A stretch of 64,000 nt of DNA. Source: Henckelia pumila. Lineage: Eukaryota > Streptophyta > Magnoliopsida > Lamiales > Gesneriaceae. The notes beneath the pieces were generated by a model. The model worked only from the letters and a program-made list of their open reading frames with translations. It ran no database searches and had not been told where the DNA came from. The first letter of the stretch is position 1. Every line of letters starts with the position of its first letter. The translations under genes and the position numbers were made by a program. The DNA is taken from positions 8,432,001 through 8,496,000 of the forward strand of contig NW_027331831.1 in NCBI RefSeq assembly GCF_033568475.1. Reading direction: 5' to 3'. Below are positions 47,112-59,661 of this stretch, in pieces.

Positions 47112-47116
47112 ATTTT

Positions 47117-47826
47117 TAGTATTTTAATTCAAATCTTGAATCAAATGGAAAAAAATATTAATATTTTTAGTATTTAAAATCAAATCTTGTGATTAATGGA
47201 AGAATCACCAAATGAATCACGATGATCCAATCAAATTGTGACACCTCATCAAATGAAAATGGTAGGAAGCTACATTTTCACCTGTAAATAGGGGGATATA
47301 TGACCAAGAAGTACACACGACACAGAAGATTGAAGCAAAAGAGTAGAAGAATTAAAGATTTTTTCTCTCAAGTCATATTCAAAAAGTTCAAGACGCAATT
47401 CAAGACGTTTTTCTTCAAATTCATCAAAATCGAGAAGATCGAGGCGTTATTCAAGGAATTAATCGCGTTATTCTTCAATCACATTTAAATTTATCCAATT
47501 TCAAGAATATTTTGTTCTTCACCAAATTCAAAATTAACAAAGTTCAATGTGTGATTCAAGGCACTCATCGCGTTCTTCCCAAATTTTGAAGAATAATTCG
47601 ATAACAAAGTTTTAACTCATCGAATTAACGTTATCAAGATATCAAAATCATCTTTTACGAAGATCAAATACTCAAGAAATTCAAATCCATCAAGAAATTA
47701 TTATTGAAGAGAAGAATCAAGGGATTATCTTGAGATTGCATCAACTAATCTTTATTTAATTTCTCAAATTCAGTATGTATCTATTTTTTATTTTTTTATT
47801 TTAAAAAATAAAAAATTTTGCGCTAC
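47117..47826 (+). other. non-coding, LTR-like remnant
   Basis: Contains CACCTGTAAATAGGGGG followed by a stretch of TTCAAGACG/TTCATCAA repeats up to 47760, reminiscent of the transcribed part of an old LTR. It may belong with 42330-42590 as one LTR split by the LARD-like element. No ends were found, so this is a weak call. Confidence 0.35.
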
Positions 47827-47831
47827 ACTAA

Positions 47832-48471
47832 TGATGCGATTATCATAAAATAGTTTCTTGGGGTAGGTAAAGTCCCGGGCAAAGTAGCAGGTATTTGGCA
47901 AGATCTACACACCATAAGTAAGAAAACTCGTTAGTGGGGGCGCCAGAGGGTTCTCCGGCGTCGCCACTCCGATGATTAAGTTAGATTAAGATGTATGGAG
48001 TGAGCTTAAAATTTTTTAGATAAAGTGAGTGTGTATAAGACAATAGTGACAAGTGATGCGTACCTTGGCCAGGTTCAGAAGCCTGATATTTATACCCGTC
48101 GGACTGAGTTATTAATGATTACATGGTATGGGCGAACTGACAGCATTTAATGTGATGAAATATTTACCACGTGTGATTAGATACCCTGTAATCTTCGGAA
48201 GAACCCATACCATTGTATCGTGATTAGCAATGATTTGATCCGCAATAAAAGCCTGATATACTCAAAATAGTCGTGGCCGTTTCCTGACCCTTAAAATAAA
48301 AAGTCCAGGGCCCACCAGCTTTCTTCTTCTCGGCTCCGAGGAGCTTGTTTGTGTGTACCCGACTTCCGTATTTTTCCCGGGCTCCATTGATTACCCGGGC
48401 GTTTGGAACCTCCCGGGTACCCTGGACCATCCAGGTCCTTGAGAGTCCAGGGTTATCTTACCAAGATATCA
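47832..48471 (-). mobile_element. solo LTR, 640 bp, TSD actaa
   Basis: On the minus strand it starts TGATATCTTGG and ends AATCGCATCA. actaa flanks both sides (47827-47831 and 48472-48476). A minus-strand TATA box (GGGTATAAATATC) lies near 48085-48097. The end region (GGCGACGCCGGAG, then CTGGCGCCCCC) resembles LTR ends of Tat/Retand-type Ty3/gypsy elements. No coding sequence adjoins it. Confidence 0.88.
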
Positions 48472-48476
48472 ACTAA

Positions 48477-49270
48477 GATTCTTCCAAGCTTGAGACAGTC
48501 TTTCTTTGAGTCTATGTGGAATAATCCCATCGCACGCATTTTGAACTTTGTAGATTCACTAGGAGGTGAGAGTGAGACTAGCTAACACACTAAGGTCAAC
48601 TTCCAGTCTTATATATGGTGCTGCCCTAGAAATAGTTGTCGGCACACGCAATTTGCCTGTGTGCAATCTAAAGGGAGAAAAAAAAAAGTGCGCGATGTAA
48701 TATTTGCAAAACCATGAAACCACTGCCATGTTTGCAAAATCAGTTTAAAAGAAAAGAGATTAAAAAAGAAACAAAAGTGGAAGTTTGTGGTCCGGAAAAG
48801 TTAGATAAAAAAGTGGAGAGTTTTTTAATAATTATTTTCAAAAATGTTGATTTCAAAAAAAAACTTCATCTGACATAAATCAGATGTCGATTGACTCATG
48901 TGATGCTACATCAAACTATTTTACATCTTAAATATGTGAATCTCATGATGTGTTTGTGGTATTTATATAAAATTACATCGACTTAGTTAGATTGCGTCAA
49001 ATACGTTAGTAATCTTACAAGGTCCTTTTTTTTTATATGATAAGAAAGATTAATGTATGCAACTTTCAGTCAATCACTTTATTATTAAAATTTTAGAGTA
49101 CAAAAACTCTTGAAATCCTTGATTTCAAAAACTCTAATAAATCGTAATTTAATTTTATAAGACCGATCTTTTGTTACAGGGAACTACGAGAATTTGTTCA
49201 GTTTTTTTTATATAAAATAAAATATTTTCTGAGTAGAATATGATAAATTCCAATTAGGAAAGGGAAGTGT
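48477..49270. other. intergenic region and promoter side of the OTU gene
   Basis: No gene seen. AT-rich with a poly-A run near 48680. Confidence 0.5.
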
Positions 49271-49856
49271 CCTCCGCATCAATGAAACAAAACGCCACTA
49301 CTACACTCACAGCAGAACTCAGTGTACACCGGATGGGATCACTCACCCATTCATCCATCTTCTCCACACAAACCTCTTTCGGTGGATCGAATTCGATTCT
49401 GTAGCTGAAAATGATTGAATCATCCGCTTTACAACCACGCAATATGCTGATCGGATTCCACGAAGTCGTGTGACAGCTCCTCCATCTCTTTATCTGGATT
49501 ATCAACCACATTTCAATGTATGCGCAGATCAAAACTTCTGGATTTCGATTCGGAATTTATATGCTATTTCGTTGTTTACTGTGCAATTACTTATGATTAA
49601 ATCAAATCTTTCGCTCGGTAACCGTTTCAAGACTTTTCGTATGTTTTACGGTTTGGTTATGTATTTGATTTATTTGTTTTTTTTATATTCTGTTTGCTTG
49701 TTGGGAGCTTAGTTGATTTGCTTACGTTTGTTCATTCTTTTCGTTGGGTTCAATTTTCTTTTGGATGGATTTCGTATTTGATCCTTTATTTTTGCCCCAT
49801 TATTGATCTATAGCTCCACAATTTTCCGTTTATTTGTCTGAATTCTTGTAATTAAC
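49271..49856 (+). other. probable 5' UTR of the OTU gene
   Basis: The stretch from about 49270 has several ATGs in frames that stop after 20-45 codons, so they would be upstream ORFs if transcribed. An in-frame TGA at 49839-49841 closes the frame just before the chosen start. An extra upstream exon carrying a longer N terminus cannot be excluded. Confidence 0.4.
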
Positions 49857-51580
49857 ATGGAGCTAGGCTCAGGTATGTGATAAATATCTGGTGTTTTTTT
49901 GCTAATAATTTTTATTTCTGAAGGGTTTTGCTTTGCTGATTAATTGGACAAAATTAAGTTCTTAACATTAAACTTGGATGAAAACTTTTTTCCAAATTAA
50001 TGGATTGATATTTTTCTGGCAATAAAACTGACAGAGGTTTTGTTGGCTTCATACTATTTGAAATTATGGAGTTGATGAGACATTTATATTGATTTGATCA
50101 ACTGGCATAATTCCTGATTCCAATAATAAGTATTTAATATCTTGATTTGAAATAATGTATTTGCAGAAACTTTTTTGTATTGCTAACATGAGTTATCTCA
50201 ATATTAGTGAATGAATGTGTACAATTTGAAGAATAAGAAGAAAGCATCAAATGATGTGTCTCTTATTCCTTTTTCTTTTGTTTTATCAGTGTTTTTTTTT
50301 CGCTTGCAATTATTATTTGCACTTTATAGTTTCTTGAACTTCGGTAATCAGGTTTTAAAATGACGTGTAAATTGCATTATCTGCAGGTGTACCTGGCGAT
50401 GGAAGGTGTTTGTTCCGATCAGTGGTTCATGGTGCTTGTCTACGAGCAGGAAAGCCATCTCCAACAGAAAACCGTGAAAGGGAACTTGCAGACGAGCTTA
50501 GAGCAACAGTACAGAATTCTTTCTTTTTATTCTGCTATGTTGAAGGAATTCAGTTGCTTATGTTGCATAAGTAAAACTTAGGATTCCTTGGTTCTGCAGG
50601 TCGCAGATGAATTTATCAAGAGGCGTGCAGATTCTGAATGGTATGATTTGATCGTTTGGAAAACAAGGATTAGTGCTGAGAACTTTTGACTTTTTCACAC
50701 TTGTCAATCATGTCCATTAACTTTGCATTTTAACTTCAGATAAGATTAATAAGTGGTTCAAATGTGAAAACACTCAAAAGCATTTCTGGGAATATTTCAT
50801 CAAGCATGTTGTATCTTGAGTACAGAATAGCAACTTCATACTGTTTATCCAATTCTTATATGGGTACCGCCTTCAATATATTTTATCCTCAGGTTTGTAG
50901 AAGGTGATTTTGATACTTATGTTGCACAAATGCGACAGCCCCATGTATGGGGTGGGGAACCTGAGCTGCTCATGTCATCACACGTGTTACGGTATGTACT
51001 CTTAGTGGTTTTTGTTTGCATTTATCTTTCCTTCTGTGCATGGCGAAAATTCACTTATAATTTAATAAATAAAAATTGTCTTACGATTTAAGCTTCTTGA
51101 ATATTACGTTATTACAGCACCACATTTTCAGGCTCTTGATATTCATTATTTCCTACATTTCTGCAACCCTAATAGTTCTGCTTGTTAACAAGAGCACGGT
51201 ACCACAAACAGTCATCCACACTCCACAGAATTCACAATATGAATTACATGCCGATGAACTAGCTATAACTATACTGTACTGCACTCGACCTTTTGGTAAA
51301 TGATAAATAATCATCATCATCATAATGGTTGCAACCCCCTAATAATTGAAAATTTGCAAATTAGATGAAAAATGTATACGATAATTAACGGGAAAGGAAA
51401 AACATTTTCAGGGTTCCAATTACTGTTCACATGTTGGATAAGAGGACTAATTCTGTCAAGATTATAGCTGAATATGGCCAAGAATATGGAAAGGAGAATC
51501 CAATCCGCGTATTATATCATGGTTATGGGCACTATGACGCGTTAAGGAGCTCTTTAGATGGTTCACAATTGAAGCTGTAA
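49857..51580 (+). CDS. OTU-domain cysteine deubiquitinase, OTU4-like
   Basis: Removes ubiquitin from proteins or chains. Exons 49857-49872, 50387-50508, 50600-50640, 50893-50991 and 51412-51580 have GT-AG borders and consistent phases and give 148 aa. The protein is essentially one OTU domain. GDGRCLFRSV supplies Asp10 and the nucleophile Cys13; PHVWGGEPELLMSSHVL forms the middle of the fold; GYGHYDAL carries the catalytic His133. The IAEYGQEYGKENPIRVLYHGYGHYDAL segment is characteristic of plant OTU4-type enzymes. Those usually have a longer N terminus, often with an organelle-targeting stretch, whereas this model starts MELGSGVPGDG. It may be the short isoform or lack an unseen first exon. 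The catalytic set is complete. Confidence 0.85.
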
Positions 51581-52028
51581 ATTCTCCACTTTATGAGCTA
51601 TTTTTCCCCATGTCAAACTGCATCCCCTGAACAAGTTTATTCTAAGTTAAACTTTGTACAACATCATATGGCGTTTTTCTAATTTTGCAGGAATAAAGGT
51701 AGATGAAACAACCCTCGGAACCTATTGTTCCAGATGCAAGAAAAGATGGAAGCAAAATTAGAAGGAAAATAGGGATGGATTGCTTCCTGGTGTTCCGAAT
51801 ATCAGCTGAATAAATACTCCCAACTCCAGTTGCTTGCTACAACTTTGTCATCAAATTTCGAATATTACTCCCTTGAAATACTCAATTTATTGGAGAATTA
51901 TACACTTTGATCATTTGAATACAGCAAATCAATGAAGGGGCTGGATCCAATTCACTCCATATGCATTCTTTTGTCGTATATAATATTTACTCGTGTATCT
52001 TAATTTACAATGAAAGAGACTCTATCTA

Positions 52029-55000
52029 TTATTCAACGTCTTTCCATATTTCCCGAAGCAGCTGATATCTGACAACATTCCTCCCACCCTTTTCCTTTGG
52101 CATCAAGCTGAGTTTAGATAAAGCAGAAGAAGTGAGGAAGCTATCAGGAATGACTGAAGTCAATGCCGAGTCGAGTTCATCCAACTCATCGTCGCTGGCA
52201 TATGATTTATTGAGTGTTGATAATCTGCTACTTTGGAGCACTTGGCTTCCAACTTCTCCCACACAAGTTAACAAAGCTGCGGCGGGTGGTGAATATTTTG
52301 TGGGAGTTGCGGTGCAAGGAAAGAATGTGACCATATCGTCACGACAGTCAGAAACATCCTGAATGGAGAAAAAATTGCAAGCTAAGAATAACTTGTATGC
52401 CTCTCGACATTGAAAATTTTATGGTAACACATGCAATTTAGTATGTGAGGAAGTATTAACCTCAGAATCAAGGGCAGCGATTATGTTGCGTGGCATCGGT
52501 TCAGGACAGAATTCATCCGGAATGAAATTGTTCAGAACCCTTTTGATCAAGGATGGACCAAATGTCGGGCAAACCTTCACAGGAACAAACCGTAGATGAT
52601 CACAAACCAAAGATTCTATGCTTTTTCTTTTTTTCTTTTTTTTTTTTGTAAAGTAGATTCGATGCTATTTGGGTTCACCAGAATCATGCAATGCATGTCG
52701 GTTTCACCTACATCCCATGCGGATAACGTGCATGAGTGTGATCACATGTAACATAGATGATATCTTACTCGAATTTGATGGTAAAGTCTACCTCTTTTCG
52801 GGTGGAAGCATCAGCAAGCATTCCGAATGGCAGCATCATAAGGTTACTTAACGCATGGAGGAGCTTGAAAGCCTTGAAAGATTTTGGTCTGTTGCCATCA
52901 ACAAGAATGCTAGTATCCTCATGGGACTCGTCTTCTATGCCGAAAAGATCCGTGAGCCATCTGGACCAGTTCCCGATCTACAATAATGTAAAAAAAGAAA
53001 AAATAAATAAATAAGAATTTTAAGCTCTGTCCAGACTCGAATCATAAATAATTGTTTGATATCGAACAATGAGGATGCACAACCAACATCAGTTAGTTCC
53101 ACACTTACAGCATTTTTTAACTGTGCACCAGCTCCAAAGCTTGATTTCCCAGCTGGAATAGGGAGGACTTTGGAATCACTTATGGGATCAGAAAATGGAT
53201 CAGTTGGCATTTCCTCAGCGGATTCACGTAGAATAGCATTGAACATTGCAACATCCAATCTATTAACTAACTGCTCCATTACCTATTAGAACAAAAAAAT
53301 GCAATTCTGTCGTGTTAGAATCTTAAATATGTTCATAAATTCAGACGACGAGCCCAATCCACCCCTAGAAAACCTGGTAGTAATTAATAAGGGGAAGGTA
53401 ATTCAACTTTGTAAGTTGATCCAAGAACCCTTGCCCAACTGTTGTGGGATGCGAGCGTTACATTTGTCCCACCCAACCCATGGCTCACAGTCGTGCGGTG
53501 TAGACCCCACCTGGGGCCGGACATTCCTTGGCGGAAAATACACATGGGTCCCACTCTAGTACCTCTTTGTCATGTGTCTAATCCACCCCTAGAAAACTAG
53601 TTACTATTGGTGAAGGATATCCCTGTATACATTCACAAGTCGAGGTGGGATGGTACTGTTGCACAAGGTTGTTTATGAAACATACCAGTCTAACCAGCAC
53701 AGACAAGCAGCCACATTCATGCCCTCCAGCCCGAATCGGACAAAGCCTTTCACATGCATCTTTGAAGGCTTTCTTCCACAACTCTATAGACAAGTTTCCC
53801 TGTTCGTGATTACCTGTATTATTTCTTCTTCCATTCGATTTCTTCATGCCTGAGCTGTTGTTAGTCCTCTCACTACTTTTTGCTAGATTTGGCTGCATGT
53901 GTGGGGTAAAAGTCTGCAGTAAATGAAACATAATCATCATTCTTAACTTCAAAACTGATAAATAAACAGGGAGCGACGGTTTTCAAAATATTGCAAATAG
54001 TGAAAGTACTGGTGACCTGCCACCAAACGGACTCGACAATGCGAGAAAAGAGCCAAGATTCAACTTTTTCAAGTGCAATAATGAACGTCAGGACATCCTC
54101 AAAGTCATCAAATTCTTCAGTTGGCTTAGTATTCGCCTCATCCCTGTGAGAGGAGTCTAGCTGTTTATTTCTTATTCTTCCAGCTGATTCAGATTCTGGG
54201 CCATCATGTTTTATTCGTGATACATTAGAATGTGGTAACTCTGCAGCAATTTGGCTTACAATGGCCCTCAACATAATTGAATTTGATAACCAGTATGTCA
54301 ACCTGTAACATTTACATTAAAAAATTTGATATTATCAAGATATATCTTTGAGTTCTAACAGTAAAAAGTTTGGTGAGATGAGTAGCAGTAAAAAGGACGA
54401 AATTGGATATCTGTTGGATAGGCATATAAAGAAATGTAGTATTCTTTGCTAAACAAACTTACCGTGGGACGTCGTTTCCACATGATTTAGAAACCAAAAT
54501 CAAACCAGACACCACAGCTCTTGCTGCACTAGACCGCTTTGCTTGAGATCCTTCTCTGCAAATGTTACTATAAAATCTTGAAAGTCGTCTAGCTGGGGCA
54601 TGGAGCTTATTTCCCGAACTGGCATGCTCAGCAACGACTGAATATAATCCAACCTCAATTGCTGCAGCTTCCTTCAGTTCTTCCTCAAGCATCTCAATTC
54701 TAGTTTTCCATTCATTTTTACTGTCAAAATGCTCACCTTTTTGCTCTTTTCCTTCAGTTTTTGCACTAAGTTTACCTTTCTTGAGATAGACATTATACAT
54801 GTCGAGGTCTGGTGCTTTTCCCCCAGCATAAAAGTCGGTCAGAAATCCATTCCCTTTAGCTGTGCTGTGTATTTGGACAGATTTTACATGCTTCAACTGA
54901 GGTTTGTTACTGCTGGATGGCGGAACTAGTGGAGCTTTTCTGTTTGGAGCAAGAGTATCGCTTCTTGTTGTCACCTGTCTTTTCGTATTATCATCTGATA

Positions 55001-56294
55001 ATTTATCGAGTAACTTATTCCCTGGAGAACGGTTTGTCCCTTCCAATATCTGTTCATCCCATCGAATATCTTGTCTTACCCTTTCACCAACACGTGAATC
55101 GTCGATCGGAACATCTTGTGGTTGCAACTCTTTATCTTGAGAAGAACTGCTTTTTCTATAGTTATCAGCTTCAACCACTTCAAGAGAAAACCTTTCAAGG
55201 GATCTGTCTTCTACATATTGTTGAGTGTTTCTGCTACTTTTATAGTTGCTGTTTGCAATAACTTCTTGGGAATTGGGGTAAACACTTCCCCTCGCAAAAC
55301 TTGTTGCAGTGTTATTGGGCTTAGTATGTATCTCTCGAAAACTTATGGATGAGGGAGAGGATCTAATGGAGGGGGAAACAGAGTTCTTGACAGATGTCAT
55401 GCTTCGCTCGGAAAACTTGGACGAAGAAACCTGGTCATTTACATGGTTCCTAGCATCAAATAATGAATCATTTGATGGAGGCCTCAAGTTCTTGTTTTGC
55501 TCTTTCACAGAGTCGATTCCAGCATTTCCATATCCATTCTGCATTTTTTACTTCAAATAAGTGTCACGAGGTACAAGTACATGCATTGAGTGGAAAGAAT
55601 TATTGATACTATGGAGTAAAGCCTAAGTATAGATGTCAAGATAGATTAAATTTTAAGAAAATTTGCTTACCTTCTCATTATGAGACGGTGAAGTTGTTAC
55701 AGACCCGATGGTTGATGAACCAGCAGCCCTTGATGAATGTGAAGAAGCATCATCATCAGTAAAAGAGGCTATTTCCGAGCTATTGTCATCATATTCAAGG
55801 AAGCCAGCTTTAGGTGAGGAATTAGAGCTATCCCTTTCAACAGGATCAAAAGTAATAATTAAATCCGGTTGGACTGACATACTAGAACTTTTCTTGAAGC
55901 TTAATGGGACATTTATACTTAATACATGATCTATAACTCCATAATCTGCGAGATTCAATGAAGCTGTTCCCAAGAGTTGTCCTTTAGCCTTATCCTTCCG
56001 AGGCTCAAATAAGCTGAACTCCAAATAATTCTTTTTAAACTTATCGCCAGCTTTCTTATCTTGGTGAAGAGTAACAGGAAGCATGAAAGACTCATTAAAT
56101 ACGATATTGGATTCCCCAGCCACAGAGATAAACGAACCAGAATTTTGATCACCATTTTCCCACTGAATCAAAACGGTTTGAACAGATTTAAGAGACTCCG
56201 ATGGTGGCCAAGGTCTAATCTCCTGTATATGGACAATGTACTGAACTCTAACTGAAGCACCCCGTTTGTGCTTCGATCTCAGTCCAAGAACCAT
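52029..56294 (-). CDS. NT-C2 domain protein with conserved plant C-terminal (DIL-like) region
   Basis: Eight exons on the minus strand: 55671-56294, 54463-55538, 54017-54302, 53686-53913, 53109-53282, 52792-52977, 52461-52574 and 52029-52358. All phases agree and give 1005 aa. Residues 1-150 form an N-terminal C2 domain of the EEIG1/EHBP1 type (VLGLRSKHKRGASVRVQYIVHIQEI, then FNESFMLPVTL), likely to bind membranes. Residues 155-480 are Ser/Asn-rich and disordered. A coiled coil (EWKTRIEMLEEELKEAAAIEVGLYSVVAEH) spans about 484-513. The rest is a conserved plant region with WLSNSIMLRAIVSQ, SRIVESVWWQ, MEQLVNRLDVAMFNAILRE and CPTFGPSLIKRVLNNFIPDEFCPEP, resembling the dilute (DIL) fold of myosin-V tails. 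Homologues are often labelled gar2-like, which says little of function. Exon 7 is started at 52574 because this keeps the KEVCPTFG junction seen in the family. Confidence 0.88.
53356..53597. repeat. 18-bp direct repeat around a 206-bp insertion in an intron
   Basis: aatccacccctagaaaac occurs at 53356-53373 and 53580-53597 within the intron between 53282 and 53686. The DNA between is GC-richer than the intron around it. It looks like a small insertion with a long target duplication, as SINEs make, but no tRNA-like promoter or A-tail was recognised. Confidence 0.55.
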
Positions 56295-56301
56295 AGCTAG
56301 A

Positions 56302-57095
56302 GTAAGATAATTAAGAGCTGAAGTTGGTTGGTTGATTCTACAACACGATGAGAAAAATAAAATTCATCACAGAGAATTTAGGTAATAACACTCATGAATA
56401 CGATCTAAAAATAAAGATCTTCTGACATTTTCTCAGAATAATGAAATTTTTGCAATTTTCATCTATATACTAAGACTTGAAAACAATTCAGAAATAAGGT
56501 GATGTTTGCAAGTATCTCTAAAGAATCACAAGAAGCTGGAAAACTAGAAACACATTAGGAAAAAAAAAAAAAAAAACAGAGAGAGATGCATTATGGCCGA
56601 CTCAGGGATTTGGTGTAACAGCTTAATTTATGATGGAAGCTCAAAATATATAAATAGACACTATGCATGCAATTTGAAAATTCGGCATTCCAGTGGATTG
56701 CCTTCGGTTGCCCAGTCGAGTCTCAGGCATACATCCTAAAAAAAATGCAGTAAAAATTTTACCAATCAAGCAGACCAAACAAAGAGAGAACGATCAAAGC
56801 TAAAATGGCCACATTTGCAAAGTACCCAAATAAAGAATCACATCACTGTAAAATAATCATCATTTTAATTTCAGGATCAGTAAAATCTTCCAAAAAAAGA
56901 AACAAACCATTAGAGAACCAATCAATAATCCAGCATCCAGCTATCAAATGCCACAACACAGAAATGGTAAAAATACACAGAACATCAAATTTGCATCCAT
57001 AATTATCAATGAGAAAACAACTACATAGAGTTAACTAAGAGAAACAAGAAACAGACACGAAGAGAAAAAAAAAAGTCAGTCTTTTACCAGAAGAT
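56302..57095 (-). other. probable 5' UTR intron of the NT-C2 gene
   Basis: Minus-strand donor CTTCTG|GTAAAAG at about 57096/57095 and acceptor CTTACTCTAG|CT just before the ATG at 56294. The 5' UTR exon would be the CT-rich DNA up to about 57290. Splice-consensus inference only. Confidence 0.5.
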
Positions 57096-57299
57096 TGAAG
57101 AACAAAAGAGAATTATGCTTCTTGCAATCCCTTTTAAATCATTGATCTTGTTTATTCTCGCAGATGGGATTCCTTGTTTGTTTGAGAAGAAAGTAAAAGT
57201 AGGCGTAAGAAAGTCCAAAAGATTGAAAATTCAGAAGGGCTGGAGGAAGAAGAAGATGCGTTTGCAGCGTATGGAAAAAAGTCCCAAGGTTTCAGTTTC

Positions 57300-58231
57300 C
57301 TGATTTTGCTAAAGTTCCATTTTTCTTTTCTTTTTTTCTTTTTATTTTTATTTCATACAAAAAATCCTACTATTAATTAATTAATTGAACCAGAAAAAGG
57401 AAGTGATAATATCGAATTTTTTTTTAATACTGATGCGATTGATAAACTATAATTTGCATAATTTTTACAAATGTTTAATTTAGTTATAGAAAGTGTTTAT
57501 TGGATTATTTACTTATATATTTTCTATTTAAGATTAAGATAAGAAGGTAAAAAAAAAATTATAACTGGCTTTGAAAAAAGCTTATAACTACCAAAAAAAA
57601 AAAAGCTTATAACTATCTTTTAGTAATATGAAAATAGGTTTAAAAGAAAATATGAACAAAGCTATTATTTCCCTAACGGACCCATTAACTTTTTTTTTCA
57701 AATATAAAATTTAGATTATAATAATATTTGGCTCTAGATATATATATTTGAAAATATCTTGTGTGTTCGGCCCAGGAAAATCACATTTTTTTCCTATAAT
57801 TATATTTTTTCTATTTATAGTTTTGTTATCGGTGAATTTGTAAAAAAAAAAAATTGATTCAGGTGAATTTGTAATTTTAATCTGTAGCTTTCATATGTTT
57901 TTCATTTTTGGTTATGTTATTGACTTATTGTGAATTTTTATTTGTGATAATGCAACTTATAATCTTTTCATTTTTGATAATTTAACTTGTATGTTTTTAT
58001 TTCATTTTTTGTACTTTTATCGGGTTAAAAAAAATACACGTCATATGATTAAAATAAAAAGTAATCGCAACAGGTCAAAAAACGAAAAAATGCAATTTAT
58101 ATGACTACAAAATGTAAATTCATTATTAAACAAGACTACAAATGAAAAAAAATGCAAATTCCACATCCAGAAATCAAAATGTAACTTTCCATGCTTGGTG
58201 CATATTCAATGACTACCATGAGGTATGCTTG
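57300..58231. other. AT-rich intergenic region, no gene seen
   Basis: A/T runs and low-complexity sequence; the NT-C2 gene promoter should lie at its left end, but no clear TATA box is distinguishable from the background. Confidence 0.5.
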
Positions 58232-58240
58232 TATGTTTAA

Positions 58241-58541
58241 AGGAAAATAAGTTTTTTGGTCCATTAACTTATCTATATTTTGGTTTTGGTCTATTAACTT
58301 TTTCAATGTGGGTTTTGGTATACTAACTTTGCATTTTCAGTGTTTTTTGGTCCAACTGCATACGTGTCAACTTTTGATTGGTCCAAAATGATGACGTGGA
58401 CCAATCCGAAGCTGACACATATGCAGTTGAACCAAAAAACACTGAAAATGCAAAGTTAGTGTACCAAAACCCATATCGAAAAAGTTAATGGACCAAAACC
58501 CAAAAAAGATAAAGTTACTGGACCAAAAAACTTATTTTTCC
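58241..58541. mobile_element. MULE-type MITE, 301 bp, 9-bp TSD
   Basis: A fold-back element: the left end GGAAAATAAGTTTTTTGGTC matches the right end on the other strand (GGAAAAATAAGTTTTTTGG), and the arms pair over about 130 bp. tatgtttaa flanks both sides (58232-58240 and 58542-58550). Non-coding. The 9-bp duplication points to Mutator-like transposition. This GGTCCA...TTGGACC type is abundant in many plant genomes. Confidence 0.88.
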
Positions 58542-58550
58542 TATGTTTAA

Positions 58551-59062
58551 TATTTGTGTGCTAAAAATATTTTTGCATGAATAAATAGAATATTAGATGA
58601 AAATTTTAAATTCTAATGTTATACTTAATAAAAGCTATTGCATATGTTACAACCGAAATATGAATTTTAGGAAATTCAAATATAATTTTTCCCCCAACGA
58701 CGATACAATTTGAATTTAGTCTTAAAAGTTAGATGTGACCTGATTTCCTCCTCGTAAAAATACTTCAATTTTAACGTTTATATTTATTAATATATTACAA
58801 AAAATCTCATGGGATTATCTCATAAATCAATGTTTTGTCCCATATTCACCTAACCAAACTCATGAAATATTATTTTTATGTCAAAATTATTATTTTTCAC
58901 TAAATATATTAATTAAGTTGGTCCATACACAAAAGACCTAGATTTCGTTTGGACATATACTTATGAAATGTTTTTGTAAAGTGTGTGTTAAAAACTTTTT
59001 ATAAAATATTTTAAAAATTATTTTAATAAGAACAAATATGTGTTTGAACAACTATTCTATAA
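58551..59062. other. AT-rich spacer, possible outer decayed element
   Basis: No gene. The stretch beginning cgtttggacatat near 58947 is weakly mirrored near 59865-59885 (ttcaaacgg), as if an older fold-back element of about 0.95 kb surrounds the MITE that follows. Confidence 0.35.
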
Positions 59063-59658
59063 GGGAGTGTTTACTTAGCTTGATAACAATAGGATAAGCT
59101 TATTAATTCAACTTAATCCATTGTTTACTTTTAAAAAAATCAAATCTCTCAAATCTCAAGGCCCGTCATTTAACCCGAGATTAGACATCCTTAATTACAC
59201 AAGAGATAACACATCCTAACCAATATTTGTGGAAAAAAAAATACACATAAATCATAAACTACCCTCCTTCAATTCTTTTGTTTCCCCCCCCCCCCCCCCC
59301 CCAATTTCTTTCCTTTTATAACTCGATTTATCAATTTTATTATTTTTGAAAAAATATATATTTTTATACCTAATAATTTTGATAAATGAAAATGCCTCCA
59401 TGTGAATCAATAATAATTTAGTTCAAAAATAACCCAATTCAAATTATATTAATAAAAAATTAAGCATAAGATTGTATATCATAAGTGGAGGGTAAAACTG
59501 ACATTCATCCTTCAATCATTATTTCAATTCCAAAATTAATAACTCAAAGTAAACATGTTACTGTTTATCTATCATTATTCTAAATCCTTTAAAATCATTT
59601 TAATAATCCTAATATGATTTATCCACGTGTAATTTTATCTCACTAAATAAACACGGCC
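59063..59658. mobile_element. Harbinger/Tourist-like MITE, 596 bp, TSD taa
   Basis: Ends GGGAGTGTTTACTTAG and, on the other strand, GGCCGTGTTTATTTAG: 12 of 16 bases agree. A taa lies outside both ends (59060-59062 and 59659-59661), the target choice of PIF/Harbinger elements. Non-coding interior with a 19-base C run. Confidence 0.65.
59284..59302. repeat. poly-C tract, 19 bases
   Basis: Nineteen uninterrupted C residues inside the MITE; length may be a sequencing artefact. Confidence 0.9.
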
Positions 59659-59661
59659 TAA

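Noticed and set aside
47300-47488. Lys/Phe-rich 62-codon frame
   Set aside because: Produced by a TTCAAGACG-type repeat in an LTR-like remnant; low-complexity peptide.
49254-49532. Minus-strand frame overlapping the OTU gene 5' end
   Set aside because: Opposite to the gene, no domain, explained as the reverse of the 5' UTR.
52575-52640. Longer exon 7 of the NT-C2 gene reading SLVCDHLRFVPVK
   Set aside because: The upstream splice sites are in A-only sequence and it would insert residues not expected in the family; the acceptor at 52575 keeps phase and the KEVCPTFG junction.
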